Below, piece by piece: positions 54,501 through 64,000 of a DNA stretch of 64,000 nucleotides. Below the pieces are notes generated by a model. The model did no database searches. It saw only the letters and a list, made by a program, of their open reading frames with translations, and was not told the DNA's origin. How positions within the stretch are numbered: position 1 is the stretch's first letter; the number at the start of each line of letters is the position of its first letter. Source of the DNA: Elmis aenea (taxonomy: Eukaryota > Arthropoda > Insecta > Coleoptera > Elmidae); NCBI GenBank assembly GCA_947652605.1, contig OX393577.1, forward strand, positions 31,871,466 through 31,935,465, read 5' to 3'. The translations under genes were made by a program, and so were the position numbers.

Positions 54501-57500
54501 TGTTGATTCGGATAAAGAATTTAATTCTGAATCCGACCATGTATTAAAAAAGTATGCATACATAAGAAAATTTTCGAGAAAAATCAGTTTAAAGTTTATT
54601 TAAATCATAGCAAACAGTCTATTTAACATAACAAAAAAACGATCAAATCTAGGCCGGTAAAGAGTTATTGTTACCATGGCAACCAGTTACTTTCTGGCCT
54701 AGGCCAGTAAAGATGTATTTTTCAGCCTAAAAATTGATCGATAACAACAGATTTTTTGCTCGGACGCAGAAAATAGTTATTTACGTAACAAGACCGAAAA
54801 GTAGAACTTTACAGCGCAAGCGCAAATCAACAAAACAACTCATCACCATCTATCGTTTTAGCGTCCCCTATTTTAGTTGCTGCACATCCACATTTTATCA
54901 ATTTTCACTCTGCTTTATCACGGCATTTAAAAAAAAAACGTTTACTAACCTTTACCCTAACCCTCTTGTACTGATCTAAACTGAGTGCTCATAGCCAGTG
55001 TACGGTAGCAATGATTAAAAGTCTTATTGTAAGGGACGCTAAATTAAAAATATACACCTTACTCTCACTCTATCAAAAGGGGGGGCAAAAGGGGCAGATG
55101 CCTCTGGCCTCACAATTTTAGGGGGCCTCTTAAAAATTTAGGGGCCTCGCAATATTTAACTCTATCTGTAATAAAATTAACGAATTTCAAAAAAGCGGCA
55201 GTCATTAGTTTAAACCGAGACGGCCCTGCTTACTCTATTATATAGCATTTAATTTTTCTATAAATATTTTATTACTTCATATAACACTCAGTTATTTTAT
55301 ACAGGGTGTGTATAAATTGGCGGAAGCGCTACACGTGACGATGTTCTTCGTAAAATTCTAAGTCGAAAATCTTGATACAAAAATGTTGTACCATGCTTTC
55401 TATGGCCTCAGGAACCATTTAAAGAAAACAAAAATTGGCAACATTGCATACATTGATTTGCGTTTGGACATTTTTTTATCAGCAATTTTTACTTGGGTAT
55501 TTACAATTTTTGTTTGAACTGAAAGCCTTCAGTTCGTAAACATAGCTGCAAACTTTTGGGTATCGTAAAACACAAACTAGAAATAATTACGAGAAAAACA
55601 GAGCTGACAGCTAATGACAATGTTGCCATATGTATTATTTTCATTCAAATCAGTGATTTACATATTTTCAACACTAATTTTTGAAAGGAAGAACACAATA
55701 TCTAGGAAAAAATACTATTTGAAATTTATTTTTATTCCAAATTGCAGCTTTTTCATTTGCAACTATTAAATAATAACGCTTATTAAAGGACTAAATGTCA
55801 AAACTTTGAGGACCTCTTGCAGACACATGGTACAACATTTCGTATTAAAATTTTCGACTTAGAATTTTACGAAGAACATCGCCACGTGTAGCGCTTCCGC
55901 CAATTTTTACACACCCTGTATAGCATTTAAATTTATTATATTGCGATTTTATTAACAATTAACACATATAGCACTTGAATTTTATATACAGTAGTTCCGT
56001 ATATCAGTCAGATTTTTTTGTAGAAAAATGATTTGTTCACTTTTTTATTCATGTTTTTTTGTTCATTTGCACAACTTCGCGTTATCGATAAATATGTGAC
56101 AACATCACTTAGCTTACAATTAATTATATCCGCCCTTCAGCTGGTTAGGATCACATTATATTGTTGTCTGGTTGGACTCGTTTATATGTATGTATGTTTA
56201 GGTAGGTTAGTAATTTTGATGATACATTTTAATCTGCAGTTGAATTTGGTATTATATTTTAGCAATGTGTATAATGAATTTCGCTGACCTCTCTATTTAT
56301 TACGTATCCCCTTTCCTTTATTATACACAAATTAGACTATGCACTTATTAACAAGTAGATGTACTTTTATCTGATTATTACAAATAGGAAACCGATTATT
56401 CAATAAAAACAGGAAAAAAATATTTTTCCTTTCAACAAGTGAGAGTTACCATGACTAGTTTTTCTTTTTAGTTAAAAACGCTTAAGCAAAATGATTGTTA
56501 GGCTTGGTTTTTATAAAATTTTTGGATTCATTTTAGAATAAATCAACGGTTTCAAAATATATTAAAATCGACTTAAGCAGAGATGCAAACCACAAAAAAT
56601 TCTATTAGATTATGCCGCACACGGTTTACAAAATGCTAGCCGGTCTATTATTAGGAATTTAAAATCAAATTAATTAATTGATTGCCAATTAAATAAATAC
56701 AAGTTGGTGTATATATTTATCTAATGTCATTAGTATAACACACTGTGAGTGTTTATTTATCGTCCCTATTGACGAAGATTTTAGAAGCGATTAGATATTA
56801 GCAGAGTAGAATTTAATTGTTAGATACTAGAATGTAGATCAGGACTGTCCAACTTCTATATCAATGCGGGTAATTTTTTCTACTCTTAATTTTTAGCGGG
56901 CCACAGTTGAGTATACATTCTAATAGGATAAACGCAATACTATGTATCAATCGAGGGAAGGGTTAAGTTGAATAATTTTTTGTAAGCTGTTCGTGGGCCA
57001 CCAAATATCTTTTGCCAGTTGGACAGCCCTGATCTAGATTAAAAATGTACATGTGTGTATATTGTGCACAGTACTTTAAAAGTTGAGAAAAATCAGAAAA
57101 ACTAAATTTTGAAATTTATTCATAAGCTACTATTATTAAGAGCAGCAACTTGAAATTTGGTGCATGCAATTTTAAGCAATGCTCTAAATTAGTGACTCAA
57201 AATACAATTTTACGTTTAAAAATCTCATGTTTCTCCATTTTTGTATTCCTTGCTTTCTATTTGATTATTATAGTATAGTATTGACTACAATATTATATAT
57301 AAATAGGTGTTTTTTCTTCCATAATTTAAATTGTAATCTGATACAAAACCACATTCGTTACTAGATGTATGTATATCAATTGCAACAACTTTACCCTGTA
57401 CACATAAAATTCCAACCGAATATGTCAATCGAATTGTATGCGTACATTATTGTGATTTTTGTATTATTACTTTAATGACATTTTGAATTATAATAAAAGA

Positions 57501-60500
57501 GATAATATAATAAGCACCAAACTTGATCTGAAAATGAAACTGGTACCATAAAGAAAAACTTTCCAATATAATTTAGAAAATAATTTTTTATAATTTTTGT
57601 ACAACTATTGTGAATAAAATATTATTCTGAGTTATTCAAGCAAATCAAATAATTGTGTAGTAAGAGCCCTAACTTTAAAATTAAACAATTTATTTCCCCT
57701 AATCCCTAATATATAAACAGGAGAGACTTCAATGATGATACTTAAATAATTGATGGAATGTATTGATAAAACCATTAGTATTGGTAATGAGGAAGTTATT
57801 TGCATTTATCCCTTATCTGTAATATAGTGCATGCATGAACCGTATGTTTCAGTGTGCTTATATGTGTTAACAAAGCAATATTTGATTATATGTTGATATG
57901 GTTTATCTTAAATTTAACGACAAAAGTTATTACACTTGTTATTTGAAACTGTATATAAAAAATGAACATATTTTTTGTTATTGTGTTTAGGTAGACAATG
58001 TTCACCAAGTAATTGTTTATATTTTGTATAGACTGAAAAACTAACCATCGGAGAAAACACTAAAAATTCAGAATATTATAATACTATAATAAAACAATTT
58101 AAATGGTTTACACGTAAAATATTTTTTACAGAAGCATTACTCCAAAATAGACCTTTGCCGCATATTCCTAGTCTACCAGAAACAGATGCACCGAGTAGTA
58201 GTACATTGGGATCTGCTGGCACCCTCGGGAGTCTGTCTGGTTCATCCGGATCTGCTGCACCTTCAACACCTATGTCACTCGAAGCTGCTAATCGATGGAC
58301 ATCAAAAGAAAACCTTTTAGCCCAAGAAGAAGATGATCCTCAATTGTTTGTAGCACTATATGACTTCCAAGCAGGTGGAGAAAATCAGCTTAGTTTGAAA
58401 AAAGGTATAATAAAACATATTTATAAATATGCTTGCTATACGAAGATGAGATGAATAGTTTCTGGCATAACCTATAGATTTTCATGAATTGTCTAGGGTT
58501 TTTTCCAGTGTAATCCTTCATAAGTTTGACTTTCAAGCTTTATAAGGTTATGTCAAGTAGTTTGCCTTTGACAGTGTGCCTAAGTGAACAACAAATTCAA
58601 CATTTTGTAAACTGAAGAAAACCGAAGTGCACGCTGCGATAAACTGCTTCCATATTAAGGGATTATCTCGAACTGAAATAAAAGCTGAGCTGGATTCTAC
58701 TTCAGGTGAGTCTTCTACTTGGTTTTCAACAGTTAAAACATGGATTCCACCCAGGCCATAAACGGCTACTTCTGGGGAATGATCCAAAAAGTACCTACAT
58801 AAAATTGTACTGAACCACCGGCATTATTCAAACGCAATCCATAAGACTTTTTGGGCTCTTTTGTTACTACAGACGAGACTTGAATTCATCTTTACATACC
58901 AGAGACTAAGCAACAGTCAAAACAGTGAACAATGAGGGGTGAACTACCTCCGAAGCAGGCGAAAGCAGTTTTATAGGCCGGAAAAATTATGGCATTGGTA
59001 TTTTGGGACGAAAAGGTATTCTTTCGTTTGAATATCTTGAAATAAGTAAAACAATAATAAGAGTAGTACATCAACTTACTTGACCAGCTGCACCAAAAAA
59101 TGACTGATCCGCATTAGCACAAAAAAAAAATTGCCTCATGCACCCTACTCACCAGACTTGGCCCTTTTAGTTTTCAGTTTGTTTTTGGACATTAAAAAGT
59201 TTCACGCTGGGAAGAAGTACGAAAGTACGTGTTGGATTACAAAGTGATTTCTGCCACAAATGCCCATTTTAATGAGTTGGACGAATCAGTCTATGAAGAT
59301 GACATAAAGGGTCTTGAATATTTCTGCAATAAGTGTAGTGATGTAGAAGACTACGTTGAAAAATAAAATGATTTTTCACTCAATATTTTGTTGGTTTCGG
59401 TCCTAGGCCGGAAGCTATTCATCTCCTTCTCGTATATTGATTGTAGGTGATGTTTTACAGTTTCTGCTGCATGGTTTTTGTTAATTTAGACTTGCAAAAA
59501 CATATTTATAGAACAACTGTTTTTGAGCATGAGATGTTTTCAGATAAACATTAAAAATTAAAATGGTAAATTAATGTGTGACCTATAACCTATAACTTAC
59601 TTTTATGTGTACTAAAACAGTTTATGTTTAGTGTCATTATTGGTATTTCTTATCCAATTTTTTTACATATTTAAATTTCCAGTTGCATGTTAATGTGTGG
59701 TGCTTTACCTAAAATATAATAATAGTCATGCTTTATGTCTGTTATCATTGTTGTTTTTTTTTGTGAATTATGTATTGAAATTATAGAAAAAGTGAATCAC
59801 TGAAAACTGTTGTTATTTTTTTTATAGCTAACTATTGTGTTTATTATGTAATTTCATTTAATTAGGTAACAAATGCAAATAACTATCTAAATTTATAAAT
59901 AATCAAGTGTGTGAAATACTTTTCTTCTAGTTACAAAACTAAAGTGTTGACATAAAAGATGGATTTTATAAAATTTCTTTTACATTTTGTCAAAATATTA
60001 AAAACATCAGCTTTGATTTCAATTTTCGATACAGCTGAAAATAGAGTAGGTTACTGTCCTTATTAAAATATCTGCATCTAATTAATTTTTAATCCTTTTT
60101 TATTAACCAAGATAGTCCATTGATTATTCCATTATTTCCATACTCCTGTTTCTCTGGTGATAGACATTATTTTTATTTATAGCTATTAAATGAACAATGA
60201 ACTAATGAGGATGGATAGATTGTTATATTCAGTAGAGAAGATGATGTAAAAAGTGTAATAGTGTTCCAAGATTCATGAAGGCTAAAGAATGTTTTTGATG
60301 AACATCCATTTTCTGAATATTAATTGTGTTCCAAATATTAGTGTTCCTTAAATTATTTTTCAGTGACGAGTCTTATCAATCATTATTTAGATATTTATGT
60401 GATAGAAAGGTATTTTCAAGTGCAGGAAATGAAATTTATGTTATTAAATACATAATTATGTAATGGTAAAGTCTCAAGTGCATCAGGTGTGAATGAATGT

Positions 60501-63500
60501 TAAAATAATCTGATATAGGTGCATTATCTGGAAATTTTTTGTTTAATTCTGAGCATGTGTCGTCATCTAGTATTAGATTTTATTTTTAATTTAGACAACT
60601 GTTCTTGCACAAATTAACTTGAATCGTTAGTGACACTAAATATACAGGGTTAGGAGAAAATCCCAGAAGGTTGAACATCTTAGTTTTTTCAAACTTTATT
60701 TTTAAACTCGGGTTGAATATACGGTAAAATTAAAGAAATTATTGATATTTTCAATTTTCTTGCATTTCCGGTTTAGCAGGAAATGATCCCAACTTAATTC
60801 TTTTAAACTGAACAACCTGTGTATTACTTTTTCGAATACGGAATACAAAAATACATTCATAAATTTCATCATCCACGGTTTTATTTTAAAATAAAAGGTA
60901 CATGTACACTGCCGGTAAAAAGTTTGATACCACCTCAGTTTATCTAGAAAGGAGAAGTTATACACAAAAGTCAAAGAAATTTTACTGAATAACATAAATA
61001 CATAATATATAATTGAAATAATAAAAATTAATCACTTTAAAATAATTGTAATTACATACAATTAGACAAGAATACAAAAAATAGTTGTTATACTGACCTT
61101 TTTTGGCAAAAAAGTCATATTTGCCTTTATTGAAATTTTTTACCAATCTTTGCATACAGTTAATTTTTTTATTATTTTTGGTGAAATACTCTCCACTTTA
61201 TCTAAGAATGTAATCCAAGCGCTTCTTCTGACAAAGTACATCGTTCGCGGACCTTTTCATCCAGCTCTTTCTATACAAGCTCTATAAAATTCAGATTCGG
61301 AGAGTGTGGTGGCCCAATTATGATATTCAAGAGACCTTCTGTCTCTTTTTCTTGTAAATAGCCTGTGCACAATGTTCATTTGTGTTTGGGGTCATTATCC
61401 TGTTGCATGGTAAATCCATCACCAATTGGTTGCAGCCCAGATGGTACAGTGTTGAATTTTCAAATTCATTTATACTGTTTTTTTTTAGTACTCCTTCAAT
61501 ACTTACTAATTTTTCAACTCCATAGCCAGAAAAACAACCCCAGATTATTAGGAAATCACGCCTATGCTTCACCGTTGACACCACACAGCCATGCAACATT
61601 TTTCTGCACTTGCTGCGACGAATATAAATTCTCCTTCTCGATCCAAGTGTTTAGTATTTGGAGTCATTGAACCAATCACAAAGAAGTGTTTTTTTCACAG
61701 CAATTTTCTCAAACAAATTAGTTTCCCTTATTGGTCTTTTAAATGAAGACCTCTACACAGGTTTTGAATTATTTTGCTTGAATTCTGCGTGAATTTCCGG
61801 TGCTGTAAGGAACTACCCGACTCTGTGGTTCCAATGATGAAGCACATGCTGTTTTTCTAGCTATGGATTTGAAAAATCAGTAAGCATTGAAGAATTACTT
61901 AAAAAAGAACAGTATAAATGAATTTTAGGTCAACGTTGTACCATCTGGGCTTTGACCAATGGGTTCATTATGCAACAAGATAATGAATGACTTTAAACAC
62001 AAATCGAGATTGTGCAAAGGCTATTTTAAAAGAAAAAGAGGCAGAAGGTATCTTGAATAACATCATTTGGCCACCACTCTCTCCGAATCTAATCATATAG
62101 AGCTCGATGGAAAGGTCCACAAAAAATGTCCTTCATTAAAAAAAGGAACTTTGGATCACATTAAAAAAAAAGGAGGAGCATTTTACCAGAAACAATAAAA
62201 AATTATTGCATGCATGCCTAGATTTGTAAAAAATGTTAATAAATGCAAAGGTGTTTTTTTTTTGACGAAAAGTCAGCATGACAATTATTTTTAGTAATCT
62301 TGCTTAATTTTATATAATTCCAGTTTTAATGTGATTAATTCTTATTATTTCGATTAGATTTATGGATTTATGTTGTTCAGTAAAACTTTGTTTTATACTT
62401 AAAGAATATGTTTTGTATTTAAATTCACTTTTCTAGAAAATCCGAGGTGAACTCAAAACTTTTGACCAGCAGTGTAACTACTGTCAGTTTGTCAAGTTTT
62501 ATTGTTCATAAGACACCTACGCATCATCAAAATCAATAAAATTTAACAACAAACTGACAGTAGTTTCATGGATCTTGATTTTGTGATGGTTAGGTTTATA
62601 ATTATGTTATAAACTTTATTTTAAAATAAAACCCTTGATGATGTTTCTAAATGTAGTTTTTCATTCTGCATCCGAAAATGTAAAAATTAATTGGAGTAAA
62701 TTCGTGCTAAACCGGACTTGAAAAAAAATTAAAATATCAATAAATTCTTTATTTATGACCATATATTCATGTCAAATTTCAAATAAAAGGAATTTAAAAA
62801 AACTAAGGTAATCAACTGTACCGGGACTTTCTCCTAACCCTATTATAACTTGTATTATTTTAATTTTTGTATGATATATAATTAACGAAGTTTATTCTTT
62901 TAGGTGAACAAGTGCGAATACTAAGTTACAACAAGAGTGGTGAATGGTGTGAAGCGCATTCTGCATCTGGCCAAATTGGTTGGGTACCATCAAACTATGT
63001 AACTCCTGTCAATTCCTTAGAAAAACATTCCTGGTACCATGGACCTATATCCAGAAATGCAGCAGAATACTTATTAAGTTCAGGAATCAATGGTAGCTTT
63101 CTTGTGCGGGAATCTGAAAGTAGTCCTGGTCAGCGCAGTATTTCTTTAAGATACGAAGGACGCGTTTATCATTATCGAATTAATGAAGATTCTGAAGGTA
63201 AAGTGTTCGTCACGGCTGAAAGTAAATTTAACACTTTGGCGGAATTAGTTCATCATCATTCTATGTTATCTGATGGACTAATTACCCAGCTGTTGTATCC
63301 AGCTCCGAAACATAATAAACCCACTGTGTTCCCGTTAAGTCCAGAACCTGATGAATGGGAAATTAATCGTACTGACATAGTTATGCGCCACAAATTGGGT
63401 GGAGGCCAGTATGGCGACGTGTATGAAGCAGTTTGGAAACGATATAACATGACAGTAGCTGTTAAAACCTTAAAAGAAGATACAATGGCCTTAAAAGACT

Positions 63501-64000
63501 TTCTTGAAGAAGCTGCAATTATGAAAGAAATGAAACATCCTAATTTGGTACAGCTCATGGGTGTTTGTACACGTGAACCACCATTTTACATCATTACTGA
63601 GTTTATGAGTAAAGGCAATCTGTTAGATTATTTACGTAATGGAAGTAAAGAACAAATAAATGCTGTAGTACTTATGTATATTGCAACACAAATCGCTAGT
63701 GGCATGAGTTACTTAGAAAGTAGATTTTTTATACATAGAGATTTGGCAGCAAGAAATTGTTTAGTAGGTGAAAATCATTTGGTCAAAGTTGCTGATTTTG
63801 GTTTAGCAAGACTTATGAGGGATGATACATACACAGCACATGCAGGTGCAAAATTTCCCATTAAATGGACTGCACCGGAAGGTTTAGCTTACAATAAATT
63901 CTCAACAAAGTCAGATGTATGGGCGTTTGGTATTTTATTATGGGAAATTGCTACATATGGGATGTCACCATATCCAGGAGTTGATCTTACTGACGTGTAT
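42376..64000 (+). CDS. Abl: Abl non-receptor tyrosine kinase, 5' part of gene (runs off window)
   Basis: Cytoplasmic tyrosine kinase controlling actin, axon guidance and cell shape. Exons 42376-42505, 58132-58404 and 62904 to the window edge join in frame (500 codons here). The protein starts MGAQ, with a glycine-2 myristoylation-type context and the same start as the fly Abl form. Domains: Ser-rich cap to about 110; SH3 115-170 ([15 protein letters not shown]); SH2 about 177-265 with FLVRES (Arg203); kinase from about 292. Kinase marks: GGGQYGDV (301-307), Lys322 in VAVK, gatekeeper Thr366 in IITEF, HRD Asp414, DFG Asp432, activation-loop Tyr444 in DDTYTAHAG, and APE at 458-460. The rest of the kinase and the actin-binding C-terminus lie outside. 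All catalytic residues in view are intact. Confidence 0.96.
42506..44874. other. Abl intron 1, first part
   Basis: AT-rich, with no gene or bounded repeat recognised. Confidence 0.45.
44875..45312. repeat. Recent tandem duplication, 225 + 213 bp
   Basis: 44875-45099 and 45100-45312 start alike with CTGTGAACAACAAACTCTAT and end with TTACTTTCCAGTGTT. They are practically identical, except that the second copy lacks 12 bases (ATTTAATTTGTT) which are themselves a small repeat in the first. The frame at 44999-45220 is not a gene. Confidence 0.95.
45313..47287. other. Abl intron 1 segment, nothing recognised
   Basis: AT-rich, no gene or bounded repeat seen. Confidence 0.45.
47472..47627 (+). pseudogene. 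hAT transposase C-terminal dimerization domain, intact frame
   Basis: A 51-codon open frame plus [23 protein letters not shown] then [20 protein letters not shown]. The block [15 protein letters not shown] is the hallmark of the hAT C-terminal dimerization region (Dimer_Tnp_hAT). It keeps the frame to the natural stop although the rest of the gene is gone. The ATG is internal, so it is a fragment and not a start. Confidence 0.9.
47961..48058. repeat. Small inverted repeat nested in the hAT element
   Basis: ATGGTTTTCGGAGTTTATCC is repeated in reverse (GGATAAACTCCGAAAACTAT) around a ~54-base loop containing CGACGTTTCGGCAAGCTCTC. Confidence 0.75.
48225..49269. other. Abl intron 1 segment with a TCAAGGTCA palindrome
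   Basis: TCAAGGTCA at 48343-48351 lies in a broader inverted repeat (GACTAGACCTTG / CAAGGTCATTAGTC, 48331-48357), a possible nuclear-receptor or FTZ-F1-type site. Near 48960, TGGAACATCC followed by TTTTACGTTTTTGGA is a scrap of a CAGGGTG-family arm. Confidence 0.35.
49270..50791. mobile_element. Palindromic element, family F, 1522 bp
   Basis: Ends CAGGGTTCTCGTTTTTCGAG and its exact reverse complement, with TA on both sides. The arms are near-perfect inverted copies (about 700 bases each); the loop around 49985-50090 is about 100 bases. No transposase is recognised; the frame at 49445-49663 is an arm artefact. Confidence 0.9.
51034..51425. mobile_element. Single-arm CCGGGTG element fragment
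   Basis: CCGGGTGTAACTAAATCCTG follows TA. Inside is GAACCACCTTGTATTTTTAC, the internal module seen in other arms. No inverted partner; the right end is approximate. Confidence 0.5.
51690..51853 (-). pseudogene. piggyBac-like transposase C-terminal zinc domain (fragment)
   Basis: The minus-strand frame reads [20 protein letters not shown], then [18 protein letters not shown], then KDFHTK: the Cys-rich C-terminal domain of piggyBac-type transposases (C..C, WC..C, LC..PCF..H). TTAA at 51436-51439 could mark the element's 3' end and TTAA near 53942 the 5' end, but the termini do not match well. The palindrome at 51887 starts just upstream of the coding fragment, so it probably inserted into this element. 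Confidence 0.75.
51887..53795. mobile_element. CAGGGTG palindromic element, family A copy 2, with transposase remains in both arms
   Basis: Ends CAGGGTGCACCACGACCCTG and its reverse complement, flanked by TA. Left arm about 51887-52742, right arm about 52940-53795. Each arm encodes the same transposase C-terminus reading outward: minus strand [20 protein letters not shown]...NFKQFIR-stop (52742-52632), and plus strand [25 protein letters not shown]...NLEQFIR-stop (about 52940-53049). The loop holds a single copy of the catalytic block. So the two arms are two copies of one transposon end. Confidence 0.9.
52745..53049 (+). pseudogene. Broken Tc1/mariner-like (IS630) DDE transposase C-terminus
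   Basis: Reads [40 protein letters not shown] and PIKQVYQDT, then a one-base shift into [22 protein letters not shown], a stop, [20 protein letters not shown] and QFIR-stop. [17 protein letters not shown] carries the third catalytic acidic residue (Asp) of this superfamily, like WPxxSPDLxPxD in mariner-type enzymes. One frameshift and one stop break it. This type is common in insect genomes. Confidence 0.82.
53946..54307 (+). repeat. Retroelement-like 3' tail, copy 3
   Basis: ACTAGCGTAGTTACCCGGCT, then CAGACTACTCGCGCTCGCGC (shared with copies at 33226 and 35057), then AAATTTGGTCAAGATCGG and an ACATACATAC-type end with TTTTTATATA. The ending is typical of RTE/SINE tails. Confidence 0.6.
54308..54648. 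mobile_element. CCGGGTG single-end element
   Basis: CCGGGTGATTCAGTTTGACT follows the TATATA tail of the preceding repeat. The body is the inverse of 20483-20800. There is no inverted second arm; the frame at 54412-54603 is not a known protein. Confidence 0.7.
54649..55057. other. Abl intron 1 spacer
   Basis: AGGCCGGTAAAG / CTTTCTGGCCT forms a small imperfect inverted repeat near 54650-54700; otherwise nothing recognised. Confidence 0.35.
55066..55228. mobile_element. hAT-type MITE remnant, 163 bp
   Basis: Perfect 8-bp duplication CTTACTCT (55058-55065, 55229-55236) around a segment ending ACGGCCCTG and carrying repeated GGGGGCCTC / GGGGCCTC words. The left end, CACTCTATC, is degraded. Confidence 0.72.
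55302..55918. mobile_element. CAGGGTG palindromic element, family B copy 2, 617 bp
   Basis: Same ends and arms as 13744-14597 (CAGGGTGTGTATAAATTGGC, GGCGGAAGCGCTACACGTG), TA on both sides. It lacks the nested palindrome, so it shows the uninterrupted form: GGTATCGTAAAACACAAACT at the equivalent of the insertion site. Confidence 0.9.
55919..56831. other. Abl intron 1 segment, nothing recognised
   Basis: AT-rich. The frame at 56033-56287 is hydrophobic by composition and not a recognised gene. Confidence 0.45.
56840..57031. mobile_element. hAT-type MITE, 192 bp
   Basis: Ends CAGGACTGTCCAACT and, reversed, CAGGGCTGTCCAACT. Target duplication ATGTAGAT / ATCTAGAT (7 of 8 bases). CAGNGNTGTCCAAC is a widespread hAT terminus. 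Non-coding. Confidence 0.87.
57040..58131. other. End of Abl intron 1, nothing recognised
   Basis: AT-rich, ending in a normal T-rich acceptor. Confidence 0.5.
58132..58404 (+). CDS. Abl: Abl coding exon 2 (linker and first half of SH3)
   Basis: Acceptor TTTTTTACAG, donor AAAAG|GTATAA. Residues 44-134: [13 protein letters not shown], a Ser/Gly-rich linker, [10 protein letters not shown], then SH3 strands [20 protein letters not shown]. The Gly codon G|GT is split with exon 3. A mariner copy begins 37 bases after the donor. Confidence 0.95.
58441..59432 (+). pseudogene. Mariner-family transposon next to Abl exon 2, broken transposase
   Basis: Inverted ends CGAAGATGAGATGAATAG / CGAGAAGGAGATGAATAG with TA on both sides (58439-58440, 59433-59434). 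Plus-strand relics include FVTTDET (first catalytic Asp, near 58860), [11 protein letters not shown] near 58895, [12 protein letters not shown] near 59140 and KKFHAGKKY near 59195. Many stops and shifts. It shares an AAGGTTATNTCAAGTAGTTT leader with the copy at 22266. About 990 bp, so internally deleted. Confidence 0.87.
59435..60642. other. Abl intron 2 segment, nothing recognised
   Basis: AT-rich, with no bounded repeat. Confidence 0.45.
60645..62842. mobile_element. Outer palindromic element with CAGGGTTAGGAG ends, interrupted by a Tc1-like element
   Basis: Left end CAGGGTTAGGAGAAAATCCC; reversed right end TAGGGTTAGGAGAAAGTCCC. About 240 bases of diverged inverted arms follow (shared TCCGGTTTAGCA and GGTTTTATTTTAAAATAAA). 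TA is intact on the left only. The original loop included the hairpin ACTACTGTCAGTTTGT / ACAAACTGACAGTAGT (62477-62566). The Tc1-like element sits in the left half. Confidence 0.75.
60907..62474. mobile_element. Tc1-like element with duplicated transposase end, 1568 bp
   Basis: Inverted ends CACTGCCGGTAAAAAGTTTG / CACTGCTGGTCAAAAGTTTT, TA on both sides (60905-60906, 62475-62476). Left arm about 60907-61519 and right arm about 61871-62474 are inverted copies, each encoding the C-terminal part of a Tc1 transposase. Minus strand: [20 protein letters not shown], then QQDNDPKH (second catalytic Asp) and [13 protein letters not shown] (catalytic Glu). Plus strand: [18 protein letters not shown] and KKKRQKVS. 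The loop 61520-61870 is single-copy and encodes (minus strand) the middle of the enzyme up to WGCFSGYG. Broken by shifts and stops. Confidence 0.85.
62904..64000 (+). CDS. Abl: Abl coding exon 3 (SH3 end, SH2, kinase), open at window end
   Basis: Acceptor CTTTTAG. Residues 135-500: [20 protein letters not shown] completes SH3, then [20 protein letters not shown] and FLVRES (SH2), the linker PSPEP-type segment, and the kinase from GGGQYGDV to [14 protein letters not shown]. The exon is uninterrupted for 1097 bases and reaches the last base in frame. Residue 306 is Asp where most Abl kinases have Glu. Confidence 0.97.

Noticed and set aside
1..64000. CRISPR arrays, bacterial operons or tRNA/rRNA genes
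   Set aside because: No direct-repeat/spacer array or cloverleaf with A and B boxes was seen by eye; spliced E78 and Abl make this insect nuclear DNA. A tRNAscan run would settle the tRNA question.

Overview
This window looks like nuclear DNA of an insect, and I would guess a beetle or another holometabolous insect with large introns. It is strongly AT-rich. It carries parts of two conserved animal genes in the same orientation, with introns packed with DNA transposons. The order assignment is inference; the two genes are read directly from spliced coding sequence.

Gene 1 is the E78/Eip78C nuclear receptor (NR1E type), complete on the + strand. It has six coding exons from 3139 to 39242. They join in frame at canonical GT/AG sites into a 487-residue protein: N-terminal domain, two-zinc-finger DNA-binding domain, hinge, ligand-binding domain and a terminal AF-2 helix. 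Intron 1 is about 26 kb. Gene 2 is the Abl tyrosine kinase, also on the + strand and cut by the window end. A short first coding exon (MGAQ...) at 42376-42505 is followed by a 15.6 kb intron, then exon 2 (58132-58404, into SH3) and exon 3 (62904 to beyond 64000: rest of SH3, SH2 and kinase through the activation loop). Nothing shows that the two genes work together, beyond both being developmental regulators.

Introns and the intergenic gap. I find ten hAT-type insertions bounded by 8-bp target duplications (eight perfect, two with one mismatch); one keeps a dimerization-domain ORF. There are two decayed mariner copies, a pogo-like element with a TA duplication, a piggyBac-like transposase fragment, a Tc1-like element, and GC-rich retroelement-like tails. 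The most striking class is a set of long, nearly perfect palindromes (0.6-1.9 kb) with ends CAGGGTG...CACCCTG flanked by TA. They lie at 7048-8862, 13744-14597, 33521-35054, 35956-36732, 36735-37418, 49270-50791, 51887-53795 and 55302-55918, with a related one around 60645-62842.

Main discovery candidate. Two unrelated DDE transposons here (51887-53795 and 60907-62474) have the same odd build. Both arms of the palindrome carry the 3' end of the transposase gene, in opposite orientation, while the catalytic middle is present once in the loop. This suggests the palindromes arise by duplication of one transposon end, and it ties the CAGGGTG foldback family to the Tc1/mariner (IS630) superfamily.
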